In this document: piece by piece, positions 47,294-56,498 of the stretch | Layout of the letters: each line of letters begins with the position of its first letter | Numbering within the stretch: position 1 is the first letter of the stretch | Source: Myxococcales bacterium | GTDB taxonomy: Bacteria; Myxococcota_A; Polyangia; Fen-1088 | DNA length: 64,000 bases | Assembly: GCA_025350815.1 (NCBI GenBank) | Contig: JANXXE010000014.1 | Location: 1 to 64,000 of the forward strand | Reading direction: 5' to 3' | Made by a program: the position numbers and the translations under genes | Notes under the pieces: generated by a model | The model's database searches: none | What the model was told of the DNA's origin: nothing | What the model saw: the letters and a program-made list of their open reading frames with translations, nothing else

Positions 47294-47528
47294 TCACACA
47301 AAAGCACGCGCCTCAACTCGGACCGGCATTCTTCGCGGCTGAGCGACTGAAGTCAATCACCAACGACTTCAGCACCAGAGATCTTTCGGGCGGAATAAGA
47401 TTCGCGAGCGCCGTCGACAATTCCGCGAAGGTTGCCTTGACACCACGAGACCGAAAGGACTAAGAAATTAGGATTCGTCCCACAATCCCCTTTATCGGCA
47501 AAGGCCGGGGCAAAGGGGAGAGGAGAGC

Positions 47529-48953
47529 ATGATGAAATCCGCACTCTGGGGTCTGGCTGTGTCGTCCATCTTCGTTCTGTCGGCGACGCATCCGACCACG
47601 GCCTGGGCCCAAAAGGGCCGGCGCGTCGTGATCGAACCGTTCGCGGGACCCAGTGCGGATCGCTTCCAGAAGATGGTAGCGGGCGCCCTTGCGAAGCAAT
47701 CCGGATTCGAGATGGTTCCCGACAAAAGGGTCTCCTCCGTCGAGGCGGACCTTGGCCTTATCCAGATTGCAGATGCGTACCCGGCTGTCGCCAAGGAACT
47801 GAAGGCAACGGCTTTCGTGGGCGGCCGGATCGACGTCGCAAAAAATAAGAAGGCGAAAGGGCGACTGGTCGTGCGGGACGCAGAAGGCGCCGTCGCCGGT
47901 GACGAGAGTTGGTCCGCCGCGACCCTGGCCAAATTGATGTCCGCGCTGGAGCACGACGTGCCCGGAAAGTTGGCCGAGTTGCTGGACCGGGTCAAAGGTG
48001 GCTCGGGTGGCGGCGGCAAGACCGCTGCCGCCAAGGCGGACTCCGCGCCTGCGGCAGAAAGGGCTCCCGTGGCGGCCAAGGACGACGATGAGTTCGCGCC
48101 GAAGAAGAAGAACAAGAAGGCCGACGACGAAGCGCCTGCGGCGGCCGACGCCCCGGCGAGCGCCGAAACGGCGGAAGCCACCGTCCACGGCTCCCCGTCC
48201 GAAGGAGCGGGCGAGGGAGGCTTCGCGGGCCACGGCATCGACCTGGCCGTCGGCAGCCACGTGTACTCGCGAAATTTTACGTACAGCGATCCAGGGCTTG
48301 GGACGCAGCAGAACTACAAGCTGCCGATGGTGCCGGCGCCGAACCTTGCCGTTGAGTTCTACGCGACCCCTGCCGTGGCCCTGATCGGCTCGTTTGAATA
48401 TTCGGTCGCCCTGTTCTCGAAGGACAAGGTGGGCTCGATCTACAAGACAAAGTCCATGGCCTATTCGGTAGGCTTGAAGGGACAGCACGAGCTGTCGGGT
48501 ATCCTGCTGAACGGCTCGCTGGCCTACGGTAGCCACAACTTCGAAGTGGTGCCCGACATAGCGGACACCGACCTCACCCGCCCGCAGGTGGCGGGCGTGA
48601 CTTATGGCCATGTCCGGGCAGGTGCCGGCGCCCGCATACCGACGTCCAACAGCTTCGCGCTCATCGCTGGTCTCGGGTATCTGCACGTTCTATCGGCAGG
48701 CGAGATCATGTCGGACGCGTTCTTTCCCTACGCCAAGGCGAAGGGCGGCGACGGGTTTGTCGGTGTTGCCATCGCGCTGCCCTGGATGAAGGGGCTCGAG
48801 GGGCGCGCGACCCTTGATGTGCGACGCTACGTCTTCGACATGCACTCGACCAAGGACGACCTCAAGCCAAAGGGCAATGGGCGCGTCGCCGGTGGTGCCA
48901 CGGATCAATACATCGGTCTGAATCTGGCGTTTGCCTACCGATCGTTCCCGTAG
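47529..48953 (+). CDS. Exported two-domain protein: N-terminal LpoB/CsgG-like domain, charged linker, barrel-like C-terminus
   Basis: The family is not recognised. The 474-residue product has a signal peptide (about 1-27). An alpha/beta domain follows (RRVVIEPFAGPSADRFQKMVAGALAKQSGFEMVP) that resembles the nucleotide-free FlgT/CsgG/LpoB-like fold used to assemble or probe envelope complexes. Residues about 155-230 are a Lys/Asp/Ala-rich linker. The C-terminal 240 residues have amphipathic strands (GIDLAVGSHVYSRNFTY, YIGLNLAFAYRSFP) and may form an outer-membrane barrel. A GGAGAGGAGAGC site precedes the start. The 3' end overlaps the convergent gene by 19 bases. Confidence 0.65.
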   Translation: MMKSALWGLAVSSIFVLSATHPTTAWAQKGRRVVIEPFAGPSADRFQKMVAGALAKQSGFEMVPDKRVSSVEADLGLIQIADAYPAVAKELKATAFVGGRIDVAKNKKAKGRLVVRDAEGAVAGDESWSAATLAKLMSALEHDVPGKLAELLDRVKGGSGGGGKTAAAKADSAPAAERAPVAAKDDDEFAPKKKNKKADDEAPAAADAPASAETAEATVHGSPSEGAGEGGFAGHGIDLAVGSHVYSRNFTYSDPGLGTQQNYKLPMVPAPNLAVEFYATPAVALIGSFEYSVALFSKDKVGSIYKTKSMAYSVGLKGQHELSGILLNGSLAYGSHNFEVVPDIADTDLTRPQVAGVTYGHVRAGAGARIPTSNSFALIAGLGYLHVLSAGEIMSDAFFPYAKAKGGDGFVGVAIALPWMKGLEGRATLDVRRYVFDMHSTKDDLKPKGNGRVAGGATDQYIGLNLAFAYRSFP

Positions 48954-50074
48954 CCAAACGCCGCGAACAGAAGGAACGTCTGGCGCCGGAAGTCGACCGG
49001 GCCGGCGCGGAATTCATTGGTGTAAAGGGTGTAGCGAACGCCGACGTCCAGCGATTGGCCCAGGGTCCGGACCATTTCGACCCGGAAGACGCTGCGACTT
49101 TCGTCTTCGATGCTGGCCAGTGGCACGCCAGTGATCGTGTTGCGGGCCAGCGGCACGCTGTCCCCGTAGCGTGTCAGCACCAGCTCTGCTCGACCGGTCA
49201 TGGACAGGTGCCACGGCAACAGCGCCACGGCCCGCAGGTGGACCAGCCCGCGGGTAAGGCTTTCGCCGTAGCTATTTGATCGGTTGATGTGCCCCGCGAG
49301 GCCCGCAGCGACCAGCAGATCACCCGTGCGCACAAGCTCGAAGTGGGCGGTCGCAAACCGGTCGATTCGGGGCTCGGTCGTGGACGTCGATGGGGCCGGA
49401 CACTGGGCGGCAGTCGGGCAGCGCCCCGCCGCGTAGCCCCGCCATTCGATGGTGGCGCCAGCGTTCCATTCCCAGTCCGCATCGTCCGACTGTGCCCGGG
49501 AGACCAGCGCCCGCCGGAACAGCAGGAACGCGCTTGGCGCTGCGAAACTGAAATCGGCGGCCGGCTTGTACGTGAACCAGCGATGCCCGCCGCCCGCACT
49601 CAGGGTGCCGCCGAGGATTCCCTGTTCGATCCGCAGCATCGGTGTGACCGAACGAAAATCGCGGGCATCCGAAGTCGGACGCTGGAAGACATCGTAGTAG
49701 CCGCCCAGTAGGGCCACGGTCGTGGTTCTGCCGACGGCCACCGCCCAGGTGCCGCTGGCCTGCGCAACAATGACATCTTCGTTGCGGGCCCCGTCGCGGA
49801 CAAAGCGCTTGCCGGCGGCACCGAAAGTCAGCGCGAGAGTCTGACGTTCCGCGATGGGCACCCATAGATCGGCCGACAGCACCACCCGGCCCAGCGGCGA
49901 GCCCACCATCGGCCCGGCAGGGGCCACGCCCTGGATGATCTCGACGCGGCCGGCGTTGGTGTCGTGTTCGGCGCCGGCTTCGCCGCGCAGGTCGTAACGG
50001 GGCGGATCCGCGCGTGCACCGGGGCCCCGCGTAAGCGCGAGAAGACAGCATGCCGCGACCGCCCGGAGCCGCAT
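48935..50074 (-). CDS. Predicted outer-membrane beta-barrel protein
   Basis: No family is recognised. The start is placed at the ATG at 50074 (MRLRAVAACCLLALTRG), giving 379 residues with a signal peptide; the tracked ORF adds 11. After the signal, strands alternate with turns (YDLRGEAGAEHDTNAGRVEI, ADLWVPIAERQTLALTFGAAGKRF, FFLLFAAFGYGNDR-like end). The EHDTN pattern is common in myxobacterial DUF-type barrel proteins. It follows the coiled-coil gene by 48 bases and is probably co-transcribed with it. Confidence 0.65.
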   Translation of the reverse strand: MRLRAVAACCLLALTRGPGARADPPRYDLRGEAGAEHDTNAGRVEIIQGVAPAGPMVGSPLGRVVLSADLWVPIAERQTLALTFGAAGKRFVRDGARNEDVIVAQASGTWAVAVGRTTTVALLGGYYDVFQRPTSDARDFRSVTPMLRIEQGILGGTLSAGGGHRWFTYKPAADFSFAAPSAFLLFRRALVSRAQSDDADWEWNAGATIEWRGYAAGRCPTAAQCPAPSTSTTEPRIDRFATAHFELVRTGDLLVAAGLAGHINRSNSYGESLTRGLVHLRAVALLPWHLSMTGRAELVLTRYGDSVPLARNTITGVPLASIEDESRSVFRVEMVRTLGQSLDVGVRYTLYTNEFRAGPVDFRRQTFLLFAAFGYGNDR

Positions 50075-50122
50075 CCGTCGGCATAGTACAACGGGGTCGG
50101 AGAACACCTCAGGGTTTCGGCC

Positions 50123-51151
50123 TTAGTGTTTGGCCTGGTCACGCAGGCGCTGGGCCTGGGCCGCGAGGGCCTGGGCACGCTGACCCAGGGCAGCCGCGGT
50201 CTTCTCGAGAGCCTCTGCGCTCGATAGCGACTTGCCCGTCCCTTCGAGGCGGCGAATCTCGGCCAGGGTCTCCTGATCCAGCAGCGTCCGAAACTGCAGG
50301 CTGACACCGGCCGCCGCGGCAGATCCGTTGCCTGATGCCGTCGGCGCCGATACCAACGTTGGGGCAGCCGGCATGGGTGTTGCGGGGGCCGGCGTGTTCG
50401 CGCTGGGGCCTGCCGCCTGGGGTGGTGATGCAGTCGCCTGTCCAGCGGGCTGCGGCGCCGGCGGGGCGGCCCCAGCCCCAGCGGCGGTCGTCGGGCTGGA
50501 CGGCGCCACCGTGTCCCGCGCTGCCTCGCCGGGAAGCGCGGCCCCGCCCGTCCCCTTACTGGCGCTGTCATCAAGCGACGTCTTCGCCTTGCCAGGCACC
50601 GCGAAGACCATGCTGCGCTTCGACGCATCCAGGCCGGCGAACGGATCGCGTTCCATCTGACCTGCGCGGCGACGCAAGATCTGGCGCGTGCGAATCTGGC
50701 CGGCCGCCCGCAGCAGTGACTCTGCCTCGGACGAAAGCTGCCGCGCCTGATCGACCAGAAGATCCGCCTTGGCTTCAAGCTGGATGGGACCGTCCGCCGG
50801 CTCTGCCGCCGGCGCAGGTTCGAGGATCTCGGCCCGGGGACCTACCTGAATCTTTCGGGACCCCTGCGCAGGTCCACGGACCCGGCGCAACTCGGCCTCC
50901 ACATCGGTCAGCTTGCGCGCCAAAGCCTCGGCATCGGCCATCTGCGAGCGCAGTCGGTAGGCGGTACCAACGCCCCGTTCAGAGCGCTTGAGCGTCGCAA
51001 TTTCCGCGTTGGCGCGGTCGAGGTCGACCTTCAGCTGCGCCGCCTGGGCTTCAAGGCGCCCTGCGCCATCAGCCACCGCGTCGGTCGCGCCGAGCGCGAC
51101 AAAGACGGCGATCGCGATGAGCGTTGCGCGAAGACGGGACGAAAGACACAT
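50123..51151 (-). CDS. Exported coiled-coil protein with Pro/Ala-rich middle
   Basis: No family is recognised. The start is placed at the ATG at 51151 (MCLSSRLRATLIAIAVFV), giving 342 residues with a signal peptide ending near ADG. Residues 28-90 form a coiled coil (GRLEAQAAQLKVDLDRANAEIATLKRS), followed by a second helical region (QLEAKADLLVDQARQLSSEAESLLRAAGQI). Residues about 205-290 are low-complexity Ala/Pro/Thr. The end is again helical (ALEKTAAALGQRAQALAAQAQRLRDQA). Such a layout fits a periplasmic spacer. It is paired with the downstream barrel gene. Confidence 0.65.
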   Translation of the reverse strand: MCLSSRLRATLIAIAVFVALGATDAVADGAGRLEAQAAQLKVDLDRANAEIATLKRSERGVGTAYRLRSQMADAEALARKLTDVEAELRRVRGPAQGSRKIQVGPRAEILEPAPAAEPADGPIQLEAKADLLVDQARQLSSEAESLLRAAGQIRTRQILRRRAGQMERDPFAGLDASKRSMVFAVPGKAKTSLDDSASKGTGGAALPGEAARDTVAPSSPTTAAGAGAAPPAPQPAGQATASPPQAAGPSANTPAPATPMPAAPTLVSAPTASGNGSAAAAGVSLQFRTLLDQETLAEIRRLEGTGKSLSSAEALEKTAAALGQRAQALAAQAQRLRDQAKH

Positions 51152-51315
51152 GGCCGCCAAGACCCTGAAGCAATGCGCGCGCCACGCGATGATCCTTCCG
51201 GAAAGGCACCGAGGCGAGCGCATGTCGATGGACTTGGCGAACGCTGGACCTCCCCGAGCCTCAGATTTCTGATGCATGTCATTCTTTTGTGGTGACGCGG
51301 AAAGTACGGCATCTT

Positions 51316-51319
51316 GGAG
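51316..51319 (+). promoter_or_regulatory. Ribosome binding site deciding the start of the next lipoprotein gene
   Basis: GGAG lies five bases before the ATG at 51325. This supports that start over the tracked GTG at 51289. Confidence 0.55.
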
Positions 51320-51324
51320 CCCTC

Positions 51325-51960
51325 ATGACAGGCCTCATGCGGGTTGGCAACGGAGCGCTCGGTCGTTTCACCTTTTGTTTCCTCGCCGGCAACCTGGCAT
51401 GGGCGTGTGCCAGCGCGCCTCCCAAGCCGGCCGCCAGCGCCCCGGCACCGGAAGACGCCGCCGCGTATTACCCGCTGTCGACGGGCTGGAAGTGGGCTTA
51501 CGATCTCGAAAAAGACGGCGACAAGATCCTGGCCATTTACACCGTCCTGGAAAACGGGGCCGACGGAGCCGTGATTCTGGCCGGCGAGGAACACATAAAC
51601 TACGCCCTGACGCCCGAAGGGGTCGCGCGGCGAGAAAATGGCCGCCCGACGGACTTCGTCTTGAAGAACCCGGTCAGGATGGGCGCCGAATGGGTGGTGT
51701 CGGACGGCAAGGCCAAGATCATTGCTGCGGGAGCCGCCGTCACGGTCGCGGCGGGTACTTTCCAGAACTGCGTCACCGTGGAGGAGACGCGGGTGAACCC
51801 ACCCCGGATCGTCCGAACCACGTTCGCGGCGGGGATCGGGCCGGTGACGCTGGAATACCAGCTGCAAGATCCCGCGACGGGTCAGTTCCAGATTGCGATG
51901 CGGGCGAGCCTGCGCGGCGTCACGAAGCCCGGCGAAGATCCGTTGGGCGCGAAGAAATAG
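51325..51960 (+). CDS. Small lipoprotein of unknown function
   Basis: The start is placed at the ATG at 51325, with GGAG five bases upstream, giving 211 residues. A basic N-terminus and hydrophobic stretch end in a lipobox (GNLAWAC). The mature protein begins with an Ala/Pro-rich segment and then a compact beta-rich domain (YYPLSTGWKWAYDLEKDGDKIL...GTFQNCVTVEETRVNPPRIVRTTFAAGIGPVTLEYQL). This domain resembles small secreted immunoglobulin- or lipocalin-like domains of unknown role common in myxobacteria. It is divergent from the coiled-coil gene. No partner is evident. Confidence 0.7.
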   Translation: MTGLMRVGNGALGRFTFCFLAGNLAWACASAPPKPAASAPAPEDAAAYYPLSTGWKWAYDLEKDGDKILAIYTVLENGADGAVILAGEEHINYALTPEGVARRENGRPTDFVLKNPVRMGAEWVVSDGKAKIIAAGAAVTVAAGTFQNCVTVEETRVNPPRIVRTTFAAGIGPVTLEYQLQDPATGQFQIAMRASLRGVTKPGEDPLGAKK

Positions 51961-51977
51961 TCGCCGGCCGGCGCTGG

Positions 51978-52832
51978 TCAGATCGGGGCGACGACGCGCT
52001 GGCGCGATTCGCCGAGTCCTTCGATACCCAGTTCGACGACGTCGCCAGGGACCAGATACTGCGGCGTTGGCTTGGCAAAGGCGCCCACGCCCGGCGGCGT
52101 ACCCGTGCTGATGATGTCGCCCGGCAGCAGGGTCATGAACTGGCTGATGTAGCTGATGGCGGTCGGCACATCGAAGATCATGTCCGAGGTATTGCTCTTC
52201 TGTTTCATGACGCCGTTGACCTTCAACCACATGCCCAGATGCCCGCAGTCGACTTCGTCGGCGGTCGCCATGAAGGGCCCAAACGGCGCGAAGGTGTCGC
52301 AGCCCTTGCCCTTGTCCCACTGGCCGCCGCGTTCCAGCTGAAACTCGCGTTCGGAATAATCGTTGTGCAGGGCAAAACCCGCGACGTGCGCCAGGGCATC
52401 CGCCTTGCTGACATAACTGGCCTTCTTGCCGATGACCACCGCCAGCTCGACCTCCCAGTCGGTCTTCTTCGAGGCGCGCGGGATAATCAGGTCGTCATTC
52501 GGCCCGCAGTACGCCGTCGTCGCCTTCAGGAAGATGACGGGCTCTTTCGGCGGCGCGATGCCCTGTTCGGTGGCGTGCTCGTGGTAGTTGAGACCGACGC
52601 AGACGATCTTGCTGGGCCGGCAGACCGCCGGGCCCAGGCGCAGGCCTGAATCGATCTTCGGCGCGGACGCCCCCTGCTTCTGCAACCAGGCGCCGAGCCG
52701 CGCAAGACCGTCGCCGCCAAAGAAGGCCTCGTTGTAATCTTGTCCGAAACCCGAGACGTCGACACGAGCGCCGTCCTGCGTGATGACACCGGGCTTTTCC
52801 TCACCGGGGCGACCGAAACGAAAGAGCTTCAT
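51978..52832 (-). CDS. Fumarylacetoacetate hydrolase family protein
   Basis: The 284-residue enzyme has the family core: KIVCVGLNYHEHATEQG, EPVIFLKATTAYCGPND, the metal-binding DWEVELAVVIGKKA, and GDIISTGTPPGVG near the end. Members hydrolyse or decarboxylate C-C bonds in aromatic degradation, or are acylpyruvases or oxaloacetate decarboxylases; the substrate here cannot be deduced. It stands alone on the minus strand, facing the polysaccharide lyase gene. Confidence 0.92.
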   Translation of the reverse strand: MKLFRFGRPGEEKPGVITQDGARVDVSGFGQDYNEAFFGGDGLARLGAWLQKQGASAPKIDSGLRLGPAVCRPSKIVCVGLNYHEHATEQGIAPPKEPVIFLKATTAYCGPNDDLIIPRASKKTDWEVELAVVIGKKASYVSKADALAHVAGFALHNDYSEREFQLERGGQWDKGKGCDTFAPFGPFMATADEVDCGHLGMWLKVNGVMKQKSNTSDMIFDVPTAISYISQFMTLLPGDIISTGTPPGVGAFAKPTPQYLVPGDVVELGIEGLGESRQRVVAPI

Positions 52833-52905
52833 GCCCCTGGCTTATGTGAGCGACGCGGCCGAGTCAACAGCGGATCGCAACGCAGCCCCCGTGTTAGCGT
52901 TGGCC

Positions 52906-53946
52906 ATGCGCATCGGGATCATATTGGCGGTGCTGATCGCGCCTGCGACCGTGTCGGCGGCGATCGTGTGGCGGGGTGACTTTGAAACCGGCGACATCAA
53001 ACAGTGGACGAGTTTTTCGTTCCCCAACCACGCCACGGTGATTCAGATGCCGGTCCGCGCCGGCCGCTATGCCGGGCGAACGGAGGTACACAGCGAGGAC
53101 AGGTGGCCGAACGGGCTGCGGCGCGTGGAGGTGGTCTACAACCCGCCCAAAAATACCTTCCAGGATTCCGAGCGTTTCTACGGCTGGAGCATGATGCAGT
53201 CCCCGGACATGCCGCTGTCCCAGGCGCACAGCAACGCCATCGCGTACTGGGAATCGGACCCGCTGTACCAGGTGATCATGGATTTTAGCGTCGACAAGGA
53301 CAAGGTCGCGTTCCGCGCGTCGCTGAACAAGCCCGACGGCAAACCGGCCGGGACCGTGTTCCGCGGGGACTTCGGCCCGGGCCGCTGGCACGACTTCATC
53401 CTGCATGTGAAGTGGTCGCCCGACCCCAACGTGGGCCTTATCGAGTTGTGGTACGACGGCGCCAAGGTGGTGGACAAGCTGACGGTGCAGACCATGCACA
53501 ACGTAAACGGCATGATCTACCCCGCATTCTTCAAGATGGGCCTCATGCATGGGGATTTCGACGCCGACCCCGAAGCGCTGTTCATCGACAGCGCGATCGA
53601 CGCGACGACGTTCGCCGAGGCGAGCCCGGGCGTTTCCGACGGTGGGGTGCCGCCCATGGCCGACGCGGCAAGGGCGACGCCCGATGTCGCGCCGCCGAGG
53701 CTGGACGCCAACGTTCCGCTGGTTGACGCTGGCCCGGTGGTGGATGCAGCCGTGGACGCCAGCGCCGCGCGTGACGACAGTCCGACCCCGCCTGCCGCGG
53801 GCGCCCGAGGCAACGCCGGCTGCGGTTGCCGTGTCGGCCAGCGGTCGTCCGGACGTGGGGCCGCGGGACCTGGGACAGCGGGACTTGGGGCAGCGGGACT
53901 GCTGATACTGGCGCTGGCGATCGCACGCAGGCGACGGCGGCGCTGA
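52906..53946 (+). CDS. Secreted polysaccharide-lyase-like protein with MYXO-CTERM-type sorting tail
   Basis: The start is placed at the ATG at 52906 (MRIGIILAVLIAPATVSA), giving 346 residues with a signal peptide; the tracked ORF adds 42. The catalytic-type domain (IVWRGDFETGDIKQWTSFSF...GRWHDFILHVKWSPDPNVGLIELWYDG) resembles the heparin-lyase I-like polysaccharide lyase family (PF14099). A Pro/Asp/Ala linker is followed by NAGCGCRVG, a hydrophobic helix (AAGLLILALAIA) and a run of arginines. This is the MYXO-CTERM signal thought to be cut and lipid-anchored at the cell surface. The linker has repeats of the type DVAPPRLDANVPLVDA. Confidence 0.82.
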   Translation: MRIGIILAVLIAPATVSAAIVWRGDFETGDIKQWTSFSFPNHATVIQMPVRAGRYAGRTEVHSEDRWPNGLRRVEVVYNPPKNTFQDSERFYGWSMMQSPDMPLSQAHSNAIAYWESDPLYQVIMDFSVDKDKVAFRASLNKPDGKPAGTVFRGDFGPGRWHDFILHVKWSPDPNVGLIELWYDGAKVVDKLTVQTMHNVNGMIYPAFFKMGLMHGDFDADPEALFIDSAIDATTFAEASPGVSDGGVPPMADAARATPDVAPPRLDANVPLVDAGPVVDAAVDASAARDDSPTPPAAGARGNAGCGCRVGQRSSGRGAAGPGTAGLGAAGLLILALAIARRRRRR

Positions 53947-53949
53947 CGG

Positions 53950-54471
53950 TCAGTAACGCGCGATTTGCGGAGCGTCCCTGGGGACGCCGTCTATCCAGCC
54001 GGCCTTCGATTCGGGGAAGGCGTCTGCATAGGGAATGTAGGGCTTGATATCGAGGATGGGAGTTCCGTCCAGCAGATCGATGCCCCGCACGTGCAGATCG
54101 CAGCCGTCGATGCGCACCAACCGGACGGCAGACAGGCCGATCGGATTCGGTCGATCGGGCGAGCGGGTCGCGAACAACCCCCGACGCACCCGGGGGCCAC
54201 GCGGCGGCATCACCTGCGGCGACCAGCCGCCACCACGATGAAGCAAGCTGATGATCCACAGGCGCTCAATGCCCTGCAGATCATCCAGGGCGGCGGGCGG
54301 AACGACGGCGGGATCCAGTCTCAACACGGCCTCGGCGTCCGAGCCCGTGGCCGCCGCCTGCTGGGGCGTGCCGAACCGGCGACGGTAGGGTGAATGAACC
54401 CGCCCGATGGGTTGCAGAATGAAGGGGCCAGCCGGATCAATGGGTGCTGGGGACGACGCCATACCGGGCAT
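53950..54471 (-). CDS. trmO: tRNA (N6-threonylcarbamoyladenosine-37) methyltransferase TrmO-like (TsaA)
   Basis: The start is placed at the ATG at 54471; the tracked ORF adds 35 residues; an ATG at 54462 is an alternative. The 173-residue product contains the TsaA/TrmO signature FATRSPDRPNPIGLSAVRL, with ILQPIGRVHSPYRRRFGTPQQ at the N-terminus and LLDGTPILDIKPYIPYADAF near the end. The family methylates the t6A base beside the anticodon, using S-adenosylmethionine. It is divergent from queG, another tRNA modification gene. Confidence 0.9.
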   Translation of the reverse strand: MPGMASSPAPIDPAGPFILQPIGRVHSPYRRRFGTPQQAAATGSDAEAVLRLDPAVVPPAALDDLQGIERLWIISLLHRGGGWSPQVMPPRGPRVRRGLFATRSPDRPNPIGLSAVRLVRIDGCDLHVRGIDLLDGTPILDIKPYIPYADAFPESKAGWIDGVPRDAPQIARY

Positions 54472-54515
54472 GGTGACATTGACTCGCGTGGCCTGCGCGA
54501 TGAAACATCGCCCCG

Positions 54516-55550
54516 GTGACAGGCGACGGACAACCCACGTTGGATGCCGGGGCGGTGCGTGCCGCCGCGCGCGCATGTCGATTTACGCTGGTGGGGTTTG
54601 CACGACCACAACCGGTGGAGGAAGGACCCATGAAAGCGTGGCTGGCGTCGGGCAACGCCGCCGACATGGACTGGATGCACCGGCGGCTGGAGGAACGCCT
54701 GGATCCCGAGCGCGTGCTGCCCGGCGTTCAGACCGTGATCGCGCTGGGCATTCCTTATCACCGGCCGAAGGATGAAGTGTCACCCGTGGCGAGCTACGCG
54801 CGCGGCCGCGACTACCACTACGCCCATCGGGATCGGATGCGGGCATTGCGCCGGCTGTTGCTTGAACTGGATGCGACCATCGACACCTATGCCTGTGTCG
54901 ATACGGGCGTCGCCATGGAAAAAGTGTGGGCCGAGCGCGCGGGTCTCGGCTGGATCGGCAAGAATGGACTGTTGATCACCCGCGATTTCGGGTCGTGGGT
55001 GACCCTGTCGGTGATGTACATCGACCGGGCGGTGGACGCCTTCGACCGGCCGCACGACTTCCTGTGCGGGGATTGCGTGCGTTGCCTGAAGGCCTGTCCC
55101 ACGAAGGCGTTTCCGGCGCCCGGCGTGGTCGATGCACGTCGCTGTCTGTCCTACCAGTCGATCGAGAACCGCGGCGTCGTGCCCGTGCCGCTGCGCAAAC
55201 GATTTGTCGGCCGCGTTTTTGGGTGCGACACCTGCCAGGACGTCTGCCCGTGGAATCACGATGAGATTCCCGTTGGCGATCGTCGTTTCGAGCCGCGCCC
55301 GCTGTCGGCCTTGTCGGCGCTTGAGCTGGCTGACCTGACGCAGGACCAATTCAAGACGTTGTCGTCGGGGATGGCGGTCGCCCGCGCGCAATACGACGGC
55401 CTTCGGCGAAATGCCCTACTGGCCCTGGGCGGCGCGCGTGACCAGTCGGCGCGGGCCGTGATCGAACGCCGGTGCGAAGACAGCAGCGACATCGTCGCGG
55501 ACGCCGCGCGCTGGGCCCGGACACAACTGCATGGCGACGCCGCGGACTGA
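54516..55550 (+). CDS. queG: Epoxyqueuosine reductase
   Basis: The 344-residue enzyme starts at a GTG and completes queuosine synthesis in tRNA. It has a cobalamin-binding N-terminal part (WLASGNAADMDWMHRRLEERLDPERVLPGVQTVIALGIPY), the segment ERAGLGWIGKNGLLIT and two 4Fe-4S motifs: CGDCVRCLKACPTKAF and CDTCQDVCPWN. A HEAT-like C-terminal end (YDGLRRNALLALGGARDQSA) completes it. Divergent from trmO, with 44 bases between. Confidence 0.95.
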   Translation: MTGDGQPTLDAGAVRAAARACRFTLVGFARPQPVEEGPMKAWLASGNAADMDWMHRRLEERLDPERVLPGVQTVIALGIPYHRPKDEVSPVASYARGRDYHYAHRDRMRALRRLLLELDATIDTYACVDTGVAMEKVWAERAGLGWIGKNGLLITRDFGSWVTLSVMYIDRAVDAFDRPHDFLCGDCVRCLKACPTKAFPAPGVVDARRCLSYQSIENRGVVPVPLRKRFVGRVFGCDTCQDVCPWNHDEIPVGDRRFEPRPLSALSALELADLTQDQFKTLSSGMAVARAQYDGLRRNALLALGGARDQSARAVIERRCEDSSDIVADAARWARTQLHGDAAD

Positions 55551-55621
55551 AACCGTTTTTCGCGCACCCGCTTGCGCGCGCTATGGCCTTCCGCCGCGTT
55601 GACCTTCACAATCCTTCACCC

Positions 55622-56464
55622 ATGCCGCCCGCCCTGCTGGTCGCCATCGACATCGACGGCACGCTGATCAAGACCGACGGTTCAATCGCCGCTGTTGATC
55701 GCGGGGCCATTGCCCGTGCGCGCGCCGCGGGCATCATCGTGACCCTGGCAACGGGGCGGCTGAGTCCCGATGTCATCCCGCTGGCTTCCGAACTGGGCCT
55801 CGACCGGCCCCTGATCTGCGCCGACGGCGGCGTCATCGTCGAGCCCGACACATCCGTCGTGCTGAAGGCCTTCCCGCTACCGCCAGATTTCGTCCTGGCG
55901 ACGCTGACGTTCCTGCGCGATCGGGGCCTTGCGCCATTCGTGTTCACACACCAGGCCATCGTCGGCGCCGTCGAGGACGTGCGGCATGCACCCTTTCTGA
56001 GCGACTGGACCGACTGCATCGAAGGCCATCCCGACCTGGATGAATTCCTGGCGTCGGCCAGCGCGCCGGACGCGTTGATCATGTTGGCTGTCGGCGCGGA
56101 GGCGGACGTGCGCGAGGCGCGGCATTCGCTGCCCGACAAGGAAACAGGCGCCCTGGAGGTCGACATCTTTCCGATCCGGTCGACGAAACACTGGGCGTTG
56201 CGCCTGGTAAGCCGCGACTGTACGAAGGGCAACGGCCTTGCCCACCTGGCGACGCAACTGGGACTGGAGCCCGACGATGTTGCGGCCATCGGCGACTGGT
56301 ACAACGACATCAGCATGCTGGACTGGGCGGGGCATTCGTTCGCGATGGGGCACGCACCGGACGACGTCCGGGACGCGGCGGAACACTGCCTGACGGCCAC
56401 CGCCGACACCGGCGGGGGTGTCGCCGAGATGATCGACCACCTACTGGACCCGGAACAAAGCTAG
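55622..56464 (+). CDS. HAD-superfamily Cof-type phosphatase
   Basis: The start is placed at the ATG at 55622 (MPPALLVAIDIDGTLI), giving 280 residues; upstream in-frame ATGs at 55583 and 55472 are less likely because they overlap the queG end or lack support. Motif I is AIDIDGTLI, motif II is VTLATGRL, and motif IV is GDWYNDISMLDWAGHSFAMGHAPDDVR, typical of Cof-type hydrolases. Members dephosphorylate small phosphosugars or nucleotides; the substrate is unknown. Confidence 0.93.
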   Translation: MPPALLVAIDIDGTLIKTDGSIAAVDRGAIARARAAGIIVTLATGRLSPDVIPLASELGLDRPLICADGGVIVEPDTSVVLKAFPLPPDFVLATLTFLRDRGLAPFVFTHQAIVGAVEDVRHAPFLSDWTDCIEGHPDLDEFLASASAPDALIMLAVGAEADVREARHSLPDKETGALEVDIFPIRSTKHWALRLVSRDCTKGNGLAHLATQLGLEPDDVAAIGDWYNDISMLDWAGHSFAMGHAPDDVRDAAEHCLTATADTGGGVAEMIDHLLDPEQS

Positions 56465-56498
56465 CGCCCGCGCGCACGGTCCGGCTAGGATGCCGGCC

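Noticed and set aside
47353-47544. Minus-strand 63-residue ORF between pyrG and the exported protein gene
   Set aside because: No ribosome site or protein-like pattern; it crosses the start of the real plus-strand gene.
51276-52649. Plus-strand ORF of 457 residues
   Set aside because: It covers the lipoprotein gene in another frame and the antisense of the FAH-family gene, with no protein-like composition.
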